Below are positions 1 to 8,088 of a stretch of 64,000 nucleotides of DNA, in pieces. Position numbers and translations under genes: made by a program. The DNA is taken from positions 372,001 to 436,000 of the forward strand of contig JBGAQH010000001.1 in assembly GCA_044220875.1 (NCBI GenBank), written 5' to 3'. Source of the stretch: JAEUIT01 sp044220875. Lineage in GTDB: Bacteria; Planctomycetota; Phycisphaerae; Phycisphaerales; SM1A02. The notes below the pieces were generated by a model. The model made no database searches. It was not told where the DNA came from and was given only the letters and a program-made list of their open reading frames with translations. Numbering within the stretch: the stretch's first letter is position 1; each line of letters begins with the position of its first letter.

Positions 1-1467
1 GGCGTCCGCAAGCGCTTTGGCGGCACCGTCGCCCTCGACGGCGTTGAGCTCACCGTGCGGTCGGGGGAGATTCACGCGCTCCTTGGCGAGAACGGCGCCG
101 GGAAGAGCACGCTGATGAAGATCCTCGCCGGTGCGATTCGCCCGGACCAGGGGACGATGTCGCTCAACGGCTGCGAGTACGCGCCATCGAACCCGATCGA
201 GGCCCGTGACGCCGGCGTAGCCATGATCTACCAGGAGCTCACTCTCGCCCCGCACCTCACCGTCGAGCAGAACCTGATCCTCGGCCGCGAGCATCGCGTG
301 CGCCGCGGTGCCGCGATGACCGCCCTTGCGGCGCTCGGACTCTCGATCGATCCGGACGTCGAAGTGCGCACGCTCGGACCGGGCGAACGGCAGCTCGTCG
401 AGATCGCCCGTTCGCTCATCGGGGACGCCCGCGTCGTCGTTCTCGACGAACCGACCAGTTCGCTCGGCAAGGCCGAGGCTGAACGGGTCTTCGCCGCCAT
501 GCGCCGGATTCGCGAACTCGGCAGCGCGGTCATCTTCATCTCCCATCATCTCGACGAGGTCCGGACGATCGCCGAGGGCTACACGATCCTCCGCGACGGC
601 CGCACGGTCGAGACCGGGCAGTTGGCCACCGTCACCGACGATCAGCTCGTCGAACGGATGGCGGGCCGCCCGCTCGACCAGATCTATCCGGCGCGCACGC
701 GCTCGCCGGGCGAGGTCATCGTCCGCGTCGAGTCGCTCAGCGGGGCGCGACTCCCGGTCGACGTCTCGCTCGAACTCCGCCGCGGTGAGATCCTCGGCCT
801 CGCCGGACTCGTCGGGGCCGGGCGCACCGAATTCCTGCGGGCCTTCTTCGGGCTCGACGCCGTTCGCTCCGGTCGCATCACCGTCGGCACCTGGTCGAGC
901 GATCGCCTCGAGGCGCGGCCCGCCGATCGCCTCGCCCGCGGCATCGGCATGCTGAGCGAGGACCGCAAGCACGAGGGTCTCGCCCTGCGGCTTCCGCTCG
1001 CCACGAACGCGATGCTCTCGTCGCTGCGGGCGTCGAGCCGCTTTGGCATCATCCGCCAGTCGGCGCTGGCGGAACGGACGCGACGGTGGTTCGAGCGCCT
1101 TTCGATCAAGGCTCGCGATCCCTGGCAGCCGGCGAGCGACCTCTCCGGCGGCAACCAGCAGAAGATCGCACTCGCCCGGCTGCTCGAGCGCGACGTCGAC
1201 GTCTTTCTCCTCGACGAGCCGACCCGTGGCGTCGACGTCGGCAGCAAGGCCCAGATCTACCGGCTGCTCGCCGAGCTTGCGGCGAAGGGCAAGGCCATCC
1301 TCGTCGTGAGCAGCGTGACCAGCGAACTGTTAGGGATCTGCGACCGGATCGCGGTCATGTCGCGCGGGCGGCTGAGCGCTGCGCGTGACGTCGGTGACTG
1401 GACCGAAGAGTCGATCCTCATGGCCGCGTCGGTCGAGCATGGCCACGAGGCGAAGGAGGTCGCATGA
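1..1467 (+). CDS. Sugar ABC transporter ATP-binding protein (RbsA/MglA/AraG type), 5' end outside window
   Basis: This cytoplasmic ATPase of a CUT2-type sugar importer drives uptake of a monosaccharide through the permease encoded next. The reading frame is already open at base 1 and reads a typical ABC start (GVRKRFGGTVALDG), so the true start lies upstream and the GTG at 55 is not the start. Two nucleotide-binding domains are visible. The first has Walker A GENGAGKST and Walker B VVLDEPTSS. The second has the degenerate Walker A GLVGAGRTE usual for this family, with signature LSGGNQQK and Walker B FLLDEPTRGVD. The gene overlaps the permease by ATGA. The substrate is not shown by the sequence; the GH127 arabinofuranosidase downstream suggests L-arabinose or another pentose (inference). 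The periplasmic binding protein is not in the window. Confidence 0.93.
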   Translation, partial: GVRKRFGGTVALDGVELTVRSGEIHALLGENGAGKSTLMKILAGAIRPDQGTMSLNGCEYAPSNPIEARDAGVAMIYQELTLAPHLTVEQNLILGREHRVRRGAAMTALAALGLSIDPDVEVRTLGPGERQLVEIARSLIGDARVVVLDEPTSSLGKAEAERVFAAMRRIRELGSAVIFISHHLDEVRTIAEGYTILRDGRTVETGQLATVTDDQLVERMAGRPLDQIYPARTRSPGEVIVRVESLSGARLPVDVSLELRRGEILGLAGLVGAGRTEFLRAFFGLDAVRSGRITVGTWSSDRLEARPADRLARGIGMLSEDRKHEGLALRLPLATNAMLSSLRASSRFGIIRQSALAERTRRWFERLSIKARDPWQPASDLSGGNQQKIALARLLERDVDVFLLDEPTRGVDVGSKAQIYRLLAELAAKGKAILVVSSVTSELLGICDRIAVMSRGRLSAARDVGDWTEESILMAASVEHGHEAKEVA

Positions 1468-2414
1468 TCCGCCGACGCGACCTGCAGGCGATTCTGCCCG
1501 CGATCATCGGCCTGGCCATCGTCGGCCTGACCTTCGCCCTCCTCGCTCCCGATACCTTCCTCTCGGTCGCCAACGGTCGGACGGTGCTCGCCCAGTACGC
1601 GGGGCTCGCGATCGCTGCGGTCGGCATGACCTTCGTGATCGTCTCGGGCGGCATCGACCTCTCGGTCGGTTCGACGACGGCCCTCGCCTCGGTGACGACG
1701 GCCCTGGTCCTGAGTGCGACCGGCTCTGCGACCCTCGCCTTCGCGGCCGGCCTGCTGACCGGCGTCGGGGTCGGGCTCATCAACGGTCTCCTCGTGAGTG
1801 TCGTTCGCATCACGCCCTTCGTGGCGACGCTCGGTACCCTCGGTGCGGCCCGCGGCTTCGCGAAATGGCTCGCCCACGACCAGACCGTCCGCGTCGCCGA
1901 CCCGGGCTGGCTCCCCGATCTTTCCGCGAAGACGCCCTCGCCCTCGTGGCTTCTCGTGCCGCCGAGTGCGCTCTTGGCCCTCGCGGTCGCGCTCGTCGCG
2001 GCGTTTGTCCTCCGCAACACGATCTTCGGCGTCCACGTCTATGCGGTCGGCTCAAGCGAACCGACCGCTCGCCTCTGCGGCGTCCGCGTCGGGCAGACGA
2101 AGCTTGTTGTTTATCTCCTCTCGGGCCTCTGCGCGGGGCTCGCGGGGTTACTCCTCTTCGCCCGCGTCGGCGTCGGCGATCCGACCGGGGCCCCGGGCAT
2201 GGAACTCGCGGTCGTCGCCGCCGTCGTCATCGGCGGCGCGAGCCTGACCGGCGGCGAGGGCCGCATCGCCGGCTCGGTCCTCGGGGCGCTCATGCTTGGC
2301 TTCCTCGCCAACGGCTGCAACCTCCGCGGTTGGTCGAACTCGATCCAAGAGATCATCACCGGCGGGATCATCGCCCTCGCGGTCGCGATCGACGCGTGGC
2401 GCCATCGGCGGTAG
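1464..2414 (+). CDS. Sugar ABC transporter permease (RbsC/AraH family)
   Basis: This is an inner-membrane permease of the BPD_transp_2 family, 316 residues, forming the channel of the CUT2 importer. Hydrophobic segments run through the protein. The family hallmark is present: a conserved central stretch with GGIDLSVGS around residues 69-77, and a later GGASLTGGEGR motif near residues 261-271. Its ATG overlaps the stop of the ATPase gene (ATGA, 1464-1467), which fixes the start and shows translational coupling. The short 3' gap of 62 bp to the secreted GH127 gene suggests one sugar-scavenging unit, although the glycosidase may have its own promoter. Confidence 0.92.
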   Translation: MIRRRDLQAILPAIIGLAIVGLTFALLAPDTFLSVANGRTVLAQYAGLAIAAVGMTFVIVSGGIDLSVGSTTALASVTTALVLSATGSATLAFAAGLLTGVGVGLINGLLVSVVRITPFVATLGTLGAARGFAKWLAHDQTVRVADPGWLPDLSAKTPSPSWLLVPPSALLALAVALVAAFVLRNTIFGVHVYAVGSSEPTARLCGVRVGQTKLVVYLLSGLCAGLAGLLLFARVGVGDPTGAPGMELAVVAAVVIGGASLTGGEGRIAGSVLGALMLGFLANGCNLRGWSNSIQEIITGGIIALAVAIDAWRHRR

Positions 2415-2441
2415 CGATCGCGTGAGCACGCCGGCAGCATG

Positions 2442-2476
2442 TTGACTCCGCCGCGCAAACCAGCCACGCTGCCCAC
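2442..2476 (+). promoter_or_regulatory. Possible promoter of the GH127 gene
   Basis: TTGACT at 2442-2447 is followed after 17 bases by CACGCT at 2465-2470, and the ATG begins six bases later at 2477. The -35 box and spacing are good but the -10 box is poor. No Shine-Dalgarno sequence precedes the ATG, so a leaderless or nearly leaderless transcript is possible (inference). Confidence 0.3.
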
Positions 2477-4918
2477 ATGCTCCTCACCGCACTTTCGGCG
2501 GTCCTCGCCATCGCTCCGGCAGCGTTCGCGGGACCCGATCGCCCGACCATCACGCCTGTCCCCTTCACCGCGGTGAAGATCACCGACGCGTTCTGGGCGC
2601 CGCGGATCGAGACGAATCGCACGGTGACGATCCCCGCCTGCTTCAAGCAGTGTGAGGCGACCGGCCGCATCGCCAACTTCGACGCCGCGGCGGCGGCGAT
2701 GGCCGGGAAGCCGGGGCCCGCGTTCAAGGGCAACTGCTACGACGACTCCGACGTCTACAAGGTGATGGAAGGGGCTGCGTACTCCCTCTCGCAGCACCCC
2801 GATCCCGAACTCGACGCCTACCTCGACCGGCTCATCGCGACGATCGCGGCGGCGCAGGAGAAGGACGGCTACCTCTACACGATCGCGACCGCGAAGAAGC
2901 GCGGGATGGACGCGCGGTGGAAGGGCGAGCACTCCAGCCACGAGACCTACTGCGCCGGCCATCTCTTCGAAGCCGCGGTCGCCCATGTGCAGGCCACGGG
3001 CAAGCACTCGCTCCTCGACGTCGCGACGCGGGTTGCCGACCTTCTCGTCCAGACCTTCCTTCCTTCGGCGAATCCGAACGCCCGCAAGGAAGTGCCCGGC
3101 CATCCCGAAGTCGAGATCGGCCTCGTGCGGCTCTATCGCGTGACGCACAAGAAGGAGTATCTCGATCTCGCGCGCCACTTCCTCGTGTCGCGCGGCGTCG
3201 CCGAAGGCCGCACCCTGTACGGCGAGGACCTTCAGGACCACATGCCGCTGTTGTCGCAGCGGACCGCGATCGGCCACTCGGTGCGGGCCGGTTACCTCTA
3301 CAGCGGCATGGCCGATGTCGCATCGGTCACCGGCGAGACGACGTTCGACGCGGCGCTCGACGCGATCTGGACCGACTGCGTCACGACGAAGACCCACGTG
3401 ACCGGCGGGATTGGCGCGCTGGGAAGCAACGAGGGCTTCGGCGACGCCTACGACCTGCCCAACGAGAGCGCATACCTTGAGACATGCGCGGCGATCGCCA
3501 ACTGCCTCTGGAACGATCGCATGTTCCTTCGCTCGGGCTCGTCGGCGCCGATCGACGTGCTCGAGCGCACGCTCTACAACGGCATGCTGTCGGGCGTCAG
3601 CCTCACGGGCGATCGCTTCTTCTATCCCAATCCGTTGGCCTGCGACGGTTCGCGGAAGTTCAACCACGGCACGAACGGCCGCGCGCCCTGGTTTGGCTGC
3701 GCGTGCTGTCCGGTGAACGTCGCCCGCTTCCTTCCGTCGCTCGGCGGCTACATCTACGCGACCGGCGACACGACGATCTACACCAATCTCTTCATCCAGT
3801 CCGAGGCATCGATTCCCTGCGCCGGGACGACGGTCGCGATCGGCCAGTCGACCGCGTATCCCTGGGATGGCCGCGTCGAGATGACCGTCGAGCCGAGCGA
3901 GCCGAAGGAGTTCACGCTCGCGGTGCGGATCCCCGGATGGACCCGCAACAAGCCGATTCCGAGCGACCTCTACAGCTACTTCGTGCCGCAGGGTCCGCAG
4001 GTGACGGGCATGTGGGTCGTCGCCGTGAACGGCACGCCCCTCGTGCCGCCGCCGATGAAGGATGGCTACGCGCTCCTGAAGCGAACCTGGAAGCGGGGCG
4101 ATCGGGTGACGGTGGGGCTGCCGATGCAGGTGCGGCGCGTGCTCGCCAACGAGAGGGTGACGGCCGACGCGAATCGCACGGCGCTTGAGCGCGGCCCGCT
4201 CGTGTATGCGGTCGAGGCCGTCGACGCCAACGGCTCGGTGGCGGATCTCGTCGTGCCGGATGCCGCGGCCATTTCGCTGGAGACGCGCGACGAGCCGGCG
4301 AAGGGCACCGTGACCATGCTCATCAAGGGCGAGCGCCTCGAAGGCGACGGCGCCAGCGCCGCGTCCTTCCGCGCGATCCCCTATTGCCTCTGGGCGAACC
4401 GACCGGGGCCGAAAGGGGTCGGAGCGATGGCGGTGTGGCTGCCGCGCATCCGGAATCTCGCGGAACCAAAGCCGCCGGAGACGACCGCGAGTCGGGCGAC
4501 GGTGACGGCCTCGCACACGTGGACGAGCGACACCGAACTCGCCGCCAACGACCGGCGGGCGCCCTCCTCGAGCGCCGATTCGAAGATCCCGCGCCAAACC
4601 TTCTGGCCGCACAAGGGCACGCCGGCGGGCGCGGTCGAATCGATGGAGTACACCTGGCCGCAGCCGATCACGATCACCTCATCGAGCGTGTATTTCTTCG
4701 ACGACACGGCCTTCGGCGGCGGCTGCGCCCTGCCCGCGTCGTGGCGGCTGCTCGCCCGCGTCGGCGAGGGCTGGAAGCCGATCGAGGCGACCTTCGAGGT
4801 TGCCCGCGACAAGGCCTGTGCCGTCACCTTCAGCCCGATCGAGACGACCGCGCTGCGCCTCGAACTCACGCTTGCGGACGACCGCTCGGCCGGGATTCTG
4901 GAGTGGACGGTCAACTGA
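2477..4918 (+). CDS. Secreted GH127 beta-L-arabinofuranosidase-like glycoside hydrolase
   Basis: The 813-residue protein has a signal peptide (about residues 1-18, ending AAFA) and should act in the periplasm or outside the cell. It belongs to GH127 (former DUF1680), whose type member HypBA1 releases beta-L-arabinofuranose using a zinc-bound cysteine. The catalytic set is visible: E319 in GSNEGFG (16 residues before E335, matching HypBA1 Glu322/Glu338), E335 and C337 in LETC, and C410-C411 in GCACCPVN. The C-terminal part (about 700-813) is a beta-rich extra domain with a YFFDD motif, resembling the discoidin-like ends of some GH127 proteins. The position after a CUT2 sugar importer fits arabinose release and uptake. 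Other GH127 specificities cannot be excluded. Confidence 0.9.
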   Translation: MLLTALSAVLAIAPAAFAGPDRPTITPVPFTAVKITDAFWAPRIETNRTVTIPACFKQCEATGRIANFDAAAAAMAGKPGPAFKGNCYDDSDVYKVMEGAAYSLSQHPDPELDAYLDRLIATIAAAQEKDGYLYTIATAKKRGMDARWKGEHSSHETYCAGHLFEAAVAHVQATGKHSLLDVATRVADLLVQTFLPSANPNARKEVPGHPEVEIGLVRLYRVTHKKEYLDLARHFLVSRGVAEGRTLYGEDLQDHMPLLSQRTAIGHSVRAGYLYSGMADVASVTGETTFDAALDAIWTDCVTTKTHVTGGIGALGSNEGFGDAYDLPNESAYLETCAAIANCLWNDRMFLRSGSSAPIDVLERTLYNGMLSGVSLTGDRFFYPNPLACDGSRKFNHGTNGRAPWFGCACCPVNVARFLPSLGGYIYATGDTTIYTNLFIQSEASIPCAGTTVAIGQSTAYPWDGRVEMTVEPSEPKEFTLAVRIPGWTRNKPIPSDLYSYFVPQGPQVTGMWVVAVNGTPLVPPPMKDGYALLKRTWKRGDRVTVGLPMQVRRVLANERVTADANRTALERGPLVYAVEAVDANGSVADLVVPDAAAISLETRDEPAKGTVTMLIKGERLEGDGASAASFRAIPYCLWANRPGPKGVGAMAVWLPRIRNLAEPKPPETTASRATVTASHTWTSDTELAANDRRAPSSSADSKIPRQTFWPHKGTPAGAVESMEYTWPQPITITSSSVYFFDDTAFGGGCALPASWRLLARVGEGWKPIEATFEVARDKACAVTFSPIETTALRLELTLADDRSAGILEWTVN

Positions 4919-5575
4919 ATGGAACGTGACTGGCTCACCCGGTTCAGCACCCGCGAGGAGCGATTCGAGCATGGTCCGACCGCGTGGTCGCTCACCCTGC
5001 CGCGCTCCTCCGAGGACCTGTTCGATCAAGGTGCGTTCGACGCCGACGAACGGCTGCCCTACTGGGCGGACCTCTGGCCGAGCGCGAAGCGGCTGGCGCG
5101 GTGGATCCTCGATGGCCATGTCGCCGAGCGCGATGCGATCGAGCTGGGCAGCGGCGTGGCCCTCGTCTCGCTGGCCATGCGGGCGGTCGGCGTGTCGATC
5201 ATCGCCACTGACTACGAGCCCGACGCGCTCCGCTTCGCGGAGCTCAACGCCGGCGCCAATGGCCTCGCGCCGCTCGCGACCCGCGTCCTCGATTGGCGCT
5301 CGCCTCCCGATGGCCTCGTCGCGCCGCTCGTGATCGCGGCCGACGTCCTCTACGAGAAACGGAACGCCGAGGCCATCGCCCAACTGCTGCCGCGCATCGT
5401 GGCGCCGGGCGGTCGGGCGCTCCTGGCCGATCCGCGGCGGCCCTGGCGAGCGCACCTGATGGACCGGCTCGGCGCGGTCGGATGGATGATGACGGAGCGG
5501 CCGCTGGGGGTCGAGTCGGGACCGACGGGGAAGGAGACGCCGATCGTGCTGCTGGAGTGTCGCGCCCGCCCGTAG
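4919..5575 (+). CDS. Class I SAM-dependent methyltransferase, METTL21/lysine methyltransferase-like
   Basis: This 218-residue Rossmann methyltransferase resembles the METTL21 / nicotinamide N-methyltransferase-like group. YWADLWPSAKRLARWI near residues 43-58 is the typical pre-motif I segment. ELGSGVALVSLAMRA near 76-90 is the SAM-binding motif, followed by the acidic post-I segment ATDYEPDAL. The ATG directly abuts the stop of the GH127 gene (4916-4918), which sets the start and suggests co-transcription. The substrate is not recognisable: members methylate lysines of translation or chaperone proteins, or small molecules. Only a single base separates its stop from coaE. Confidence 0.75.
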   Translation: MERDWLTRFSTREERFEHGPTAWSLTLPRSSEDLFDQGAFDADERLPYWADLWPSAKRLARWILDGHVAERDAIELGSGVALVSLAMRAVGVSIIATDYEPDALRFAELNAGANGLAPLATRVLDWRSPPDGLVAPLVIAADVLYEKRNAEAIAQLLPRIVAPGGRALLADPRRPWRAHLMDRLGAVGWMMTERPLGVESGPTGKETPIVLLECRARP

Positions 5576-5576
5576 C

Positions 5577-6179
5577 ATGCGGCCCGTGCGACCTCCCACC
5601 ATCGGACTCGTCGGCGGCATCGGAAGCGGCAAGTCCGCGGTTGCTGCCGCATGGCGCGAGGCGGGATGCTGCGTCTGTGATTCCGACCAGCTCGGACGGC
5701 AGGCGCTCGAGGACCCGGCGGTTCGGGAGACGCTGATTGGCTGGTGGGGGAGGGGTATCGTCGGCGCGGATGGGCATGTCGATCGCGGCGCGATCGCGTC
5801 GATCGTCTTCGGCGATCCGGCCGAGCGACGGCGCCTCGAGAGCCTTACCCATCCGTGGATCGAGCGCACGCGACGGGTTGCCTTCGCCGCGGCGCCGGCG
5901 TCGACGCCGGCATTCGTCATCGACGCGCCGCTCCTCCTTGAGGTCGGGCTCGATCGCGAATGCGACGCGATCGTCTTCGTCGACGCACCGCGCGTGGAGC
6001 GGCTAAGACGGGTTCGCGAGCGCCGCGGATGGGACGAGGGGGAGCTCGAGCGGCGCGAAAACGCGCAATGGTCGCTCGATCGCAAGCGGGCGAAGGCGAG
6101 TCACGTCATCGTGAACGACGGGGATCTGGCGGCGCTGCGGTCGCGGTCGATCGCTGTGCTCAAAACCATCCTCGGATGA
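5577..6179 (+). CDS. coaE: Dephospho-CoA kinase
   Basis: CoaE catalyses the last step of coenzyme A synthesis, ATP-dependent phosphorylation of the 3' hydroxyl of dephospho-CoA, in the cytoplasm. The 200-residue length is normal for the family. The P-loop GGIGSGKS is at residues 13-20. DSDQLGRQAL corresponds to the family's D(A/S)D motif, and VIDAPLLLE is the characteristic middle motif. A lid segment rich in arginine follows (RLRRVRERRGW). The start lies one base after the preceding stop, so the gene is probably translated with its upstream neighbours. Confidence 0.93.
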   Translation: MRPVRPPTIGLVGGIGSGKSAVAAAWREAGCCVCDSDQLGRQALEDPAVRETLIGWWGRGIVGADGHVDRGAIASIVFGDPAERRRLESLTHPWIERTRRVAFAAAPASTPAFVIDAPLLLEVGLDRECDAIVFVDAPRVERLRRVRERRGWDEGELERRENAQWSLDRKRAKASHVIVNDGDLAALRSRSIAVLKTILG

Positions 6180-6253
6180 TCCGGCGGCTGGCGGCTGCGG
6201 ACGTGCCGAGGCGAAATCCCACGCGCGTTCTGCATCGCTTCCACATCTCGCGC

Positions 6254-6282
6254 TTGACCGCGGTCGACATGCTGCCGATTAT
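6254..6282 (+). promoter_or_regulatory. Sigma70-type promoter of rho, with about 200-nt leader
   Basis: TTGACC (6254-6259), a 17-base spacer and GATTAT (6277-6282) make the best sigma70-like promoter in the window. Transcription would start near 6289, giving a leader of roughly 200 nt before rho. Long leaders are typical of rho genes, which are often autoregulated by Rho-dependent termination in the leader (established for E. coli, inferred here). The leader is C-rich and poor in G in 6385-6480, as expected for Rho loading. Nothing else is recognisable in the 6180-6485 gap. Confidence 0.55.
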
Positions 6283-6485
6283 GGGTCCGGATGCGACGAG
6301 CTCCGCTCATCGCGCCGCCGTCGGGGCTTCTGTTCCGATGGGCCTCCGCGCCGCGGGATGCACTCCCGTGATCGCACTGGCCCTCCCGCACGTCCCGGCC
6401 GTCCCCTCACCACACCAACTCGCGTCCTTGCGGCTCCCCACGAGCCGTCTCCGCATGTGCCTTTCCCGCTCGCCTCGCGCGAGCG

Positions 6486-7991
6486 ATGATTGAATTGAGC
6501 GCACCACCCATGAGCAGCAACAAGAATGGTCGCCGCCGACGTCGCAAGGGAAACGGCGCGGGCGGACCGGAAGGCGCAACGGGCGGGCCGGGGATGCCCG
6601 GCGCCGTTCGCGAGCGCGGTGGCGTGACGCTGGTGCCCGGTTCGGTGCCGAGCGATGAGCAGCTTGAGGCCGAGGCCTTGGCGCTTGAGCAGGAGATCCA
6701 GGGCAAATACGACATCGCGAAGAAGGACGACCTGAACCTGGCGGTTCTTCAGGCGATGACCGGCGACCAGCTCGCCAAGGTCGCGAAGCAGGAGGGGGTC
6801 GAGGATCTCTCGATCCCGAAGCAGCGGCTCGTCTTTGAGATCCTCAAGGCCCGCGCGAAGAAGCACGGGCTGATGGTCGCCGAGGGAACGCTCGAGGTCA
6901 TGCCCGACGGCTTCGGCTTCCTTCGCAGCCCCGAGTACTCCTACCTGCCCTGCGCCGACGACGTCTACGTCAGCCCGTCGCAGGTCCGCCGCTTCGGCCT
7001 TCGCAAGGGCCAGGTCGTCAAGGGTCTCATTCGTCCGCCGAAGGAAGCCGAGACCTACTTCGCGCTCCTTCGCGTCGAGAGCGTCAACGGCCGCGATCCG
7101 GCGGTGCTGCACGAGCTGCCGACCTTCGAGAACCTCACGCCGCTCCACCCGAACAAGCGGATCCAGCTCGAGATCCTCGGCCAGCCGACCAAGATCGAGA
7201 CCCGCATCATCGACATGGTGACGCCGCTGGGCTTTGGCCAGCGGGCCCTCATCGTCGCTCCGCCGCGCACCGGCAAGACGGTGATCCTGCAGCAGATCAC
7301 CAACGCCGTCGCCACCAATCACCCCGACGCCCACGTCATCGTCCTCCTGATCGACGAGCGTCCCGAGGAAGTCACCGACTTCCGCCGCAACACGCCGAAG
7401 CGGGTCGAGGTCGTCGCCAGCACCTTCGACGAGGAGGCGACCCGCCACATCCAGGTCGCCGAGATGGTGATGGAGAAGGCCCGGCGCATGGTCGAGTTCG
7501 GCGACCACGTCGTCATCCTGCTCGACTCGATCACGCGGCTCGCCCGCGGCTACAACAACGCCATGCCCAACTCGGGCAAGATCGGCTCGGGCGGCGTCGA
7601 CAACGCGGCGCTCATCAAGCCGAAGAAGTTCTTCGGTTCCGCCCGCAATATCGAGAACGGCGGCTCGCTCACGATCGTAGCGACGGCCCTCGTCGACACC
7701 GGCAGCCGCGCCGACGAGGTCATCTTCGAGGAGTTCAAGGGCACCGGCAACGCCGAGCTGCACTTGGACCGGAAACTCGTCGAGAAGCGGGTCTATCCGG
7801 CCATCGACATCGCCGCCAGCGGCACCCGCCGCGAGGAGCTCCTCCTCGACAAGAAGGAACACGACCTGATCGTCCGTCTTCGGAAGGTGATCAGCGACAT
7901 GAACCTGATCGAGTCGATGGAGCTTCTGAAGACCCGCGTGAGCAAAACCAAGAGCAACGCGGAGTTCCTGATGACCATGAATATGGGTTAA
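6486..7991 (+). CDS. rho: Transcription termination factor Rho
   Basis: Rho is the hexameric RNA-dependent ATPase that terminates transcription. In order: a basic, Gly-rich N-terminal tail (about residues 9-45, with RRRRRKGNG), a short acidic/helical linker, the Rho_N helices (about 82-125), the RNA-binding cold-shock domain with GFGFLR at 142-147, and the RecA-like ATPase with Walker A APPRTGKT (258-265) and the motif LLIDERPEEV. The C-terminal KTKSNAEFL segment is conserved. The first possible ATG is 6486; a second in-frame ATG at 6510 (MSSNKNG) is equally plausible, since neither has a strong Shine-Dalgarno sequence. The gene follows a consensus promoter and is probably monocistronic. Confidence 0.97.
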   Translation: MIELSAPPMSSNKNGRRRRRKGNGAGGPEGATGGPGMPGAVRERGGVTLVPGSVPSDEQLEAEALALEQEIQGKYDIAKKDDLNLAVLQAMTGDQLAKVAKQEGVEDLSIPKQRLVFEILKARAKKHGLMVAEGTLEVMPDGFGFLRSPEYSYLPCADDVYVSPSQVRRFGLRKGQVVKGLIRPPKEAETYFALLRVESVNGRDPAVLHELPTFENLTPLHPNKRIQLEILGQPTKIETRIIDMVTPLGFGQRALIVAPPRTGKTVILQQITNAVATNHPDAHVIVLLIDERPEEVTDFRRNTPKRVEVVASTFDEEATRHIQVAEMVMEKARRMVEFGDHVVILLDSITRLARGYNNAMPNSGKIGSGGVDNAALIKPKKFFGSARNIENGGSLTIVATALVDTGSRADEVIFEEFKGTGNAELHLDRKLVEKRVYPAIDIAASGTRREELLLDKKEHDLIVRLRKVISDMNLIESMELLKTRVSKTKSNAEFLMTMNMG

Positions 7992-8075
7992 TGGGCGTAT
8001 GCGCTAATGCCGGATCAGATCGGCGGATTCGGTTGTCGGAACGGACGTGCGAGCGCGGAACGGTGCATCACCGAG

Positions 8076-8088
8076 TAGGGTGGGATGC
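8076..8088 (+). promoter_or_regulatory. Leaderless-type -10 element before the flippase gene
   Basis: TAGGGT at 8076-8081 lies seven bases before the GTG at 8089. This matches the TANNNT spacing seen before several other starts in this window and supports 8089 over the upstream in-frame GTG at 8047. Confidence 0.35.

Noticed and set aside
2111..4612. 833-codon open frame on the minus strand opposite the GH127 gene
   Set aside because: It is Arg/Gly/Asp/His-rich antisense sequence of a well-supported gene with catalytic residues on the plus strand; long antisense frames are common in this GC-rich DNA.
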